The position numbers and the translations under genes are program-made. The notes under the pieces are model-generated. The model worked only from the letters and a program-made list of their open reading frames with translations, was not told the DNA's origin and searched no databases. A stretch of DNA of 5,219 nt from an uncultured Gammaproteobacteria bacterium (GTDB lineage: Bacteria > Pseudomonadota > Gammaproteobacteria > CAIUAS01), in assembly GCA_903897205.1 (NCBI GenBank), contig CAIUAS010000242.1:1-5219 (forward strand), in the 5' to 3' direction. The first letter of the stretch is position 1. Every line of letters starts with the position of its first letter. Below, in pieces: positions 4,987 through 5,219 of this stretch.

Positions 4987-5219
4987 TATTATAATGTACA
5001 TTTTTCTAATGGATTAATGTTTTTCAATTCTGAAATATTATTATTTAAGCTGCTATCGTTGAGAATTCATGTTAACCAATTAAGAATGGGGTAGTGTTTA
5101 AATAACTGTGTCTACCATAGGATTTGTAGATGACAGCTTTGTTTCATTGTATCATATGATTTGACAAAGGCGTGGCTCAACTGTGTCCGCAAGCTTGTAA
5201 AAAAGTATTGCTAAATTGA
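4987..5219. other. 3' intergenic region without recognised genes
   Basis: No frame longer than a few dozen codons is open on either strand, and no convincing hairpin plus T-run terminator follows the ankyrin gene. The left part is very AT-rich. From about 5088 the composition and look change (GGGGTAGTG..., GGCGTGGCTC, GTCCGC), which may mark the edge of another mobile element. Confidence 0.6.
5088..5116. repeat. possible insertion-sequence terminal repeat
   Basis: GGGGTAGTGTTTAAATAACT followed by GTGTCTACC begins abruptly after very AT-rich sequence. It contains a short inverted repeat, GGTAG (5090-5094) and CTACC (5112-5116). The word AACTGTGTC (5104-5112) recurs at 5179-5187. The overall look recalls ends of IS256/Mutator-type elements, with the body to the right of the window, but no transposase sequence is visible and I am working from memory of the pattern. 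Confidence 0.3.

Noticed and set aside
1..5219. CRISPR array, tRNA or rRNA gene, or toxin-antitoxin pair
   Set aside because: No regularly spaced repeats, no cloverleaf or rRNA-like stretches, and no paired small genes were found on reading both strands.

Overview
The window looks like accessory DNA from a low-GC gammaproteobacterium with an intracellular lifestyle, for example a Legionella/Coxiella/Rickettsiella-type organism. This placement is an inference. It rests on a very AT-rich gene for a large ankyrin-repeat protein of effector type, beside a cluster of decayed mobile elements with more balanced base composition. No housekeeping gene is present to fix the taxonomy.

Positions 1-2764 hold three mobile elements stacked inside each other. 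The outermost is a group II intron, of which only the 3' part is visible on the + strand: the C-terminal portion of its reverse transcriptase/maturase (1883-2690), domain V (2696-2727) and domain VI with a bulged branch-point A (2730-2764). The RT is cut at 1882/1883 by the terminal inverted repeat of an ISL3-family element on the - strand (1303-1882). That element's transposase is broken by a frameshift, a stop codon and a truncation. The ISL3 transposase is in turn cut at 1302/1303, just after its first catalytic Asp, by an IS3-family element on the - strand (1-1302, continuing past the left edge). The IS3 element looks intact as far as it is visible: orfA, an A AAA AAG slippery site, and orfB with a full DDE triad. 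The order of events is therefore intron first, then ISL3, then IS3. The missing halves of ISL3 and the intron should lie to the left of the window.

Positions 2765-3003 are a non-coding stretch with a possible promoter, a perfect 14-bp palindrome at the expected transcription start, and a good ribosome binding site. These lead into a 660-residue protein (3004-4986). Its N-terminal third holds about four divergent ankyrin repeats. Its C-terminal half is a domain I cannot name, with conserved-looking GHA and GNC motifs that could be a His/Cys catalytic pair. It is the most biologically interesting gene here, plausibly a host-directed secreted effector.

Positions 4987-5219 carry no recognisable gene. 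A GGGGTAGTGTTTAAATAACT... sequence at 5088-5116 resembles the end of an insertion sequence whose body would lie to the right. The mobile elements and the ankyrin gene show no sign of forming an operon. The cluster looks like an insertion hot spot next to an effector gene.
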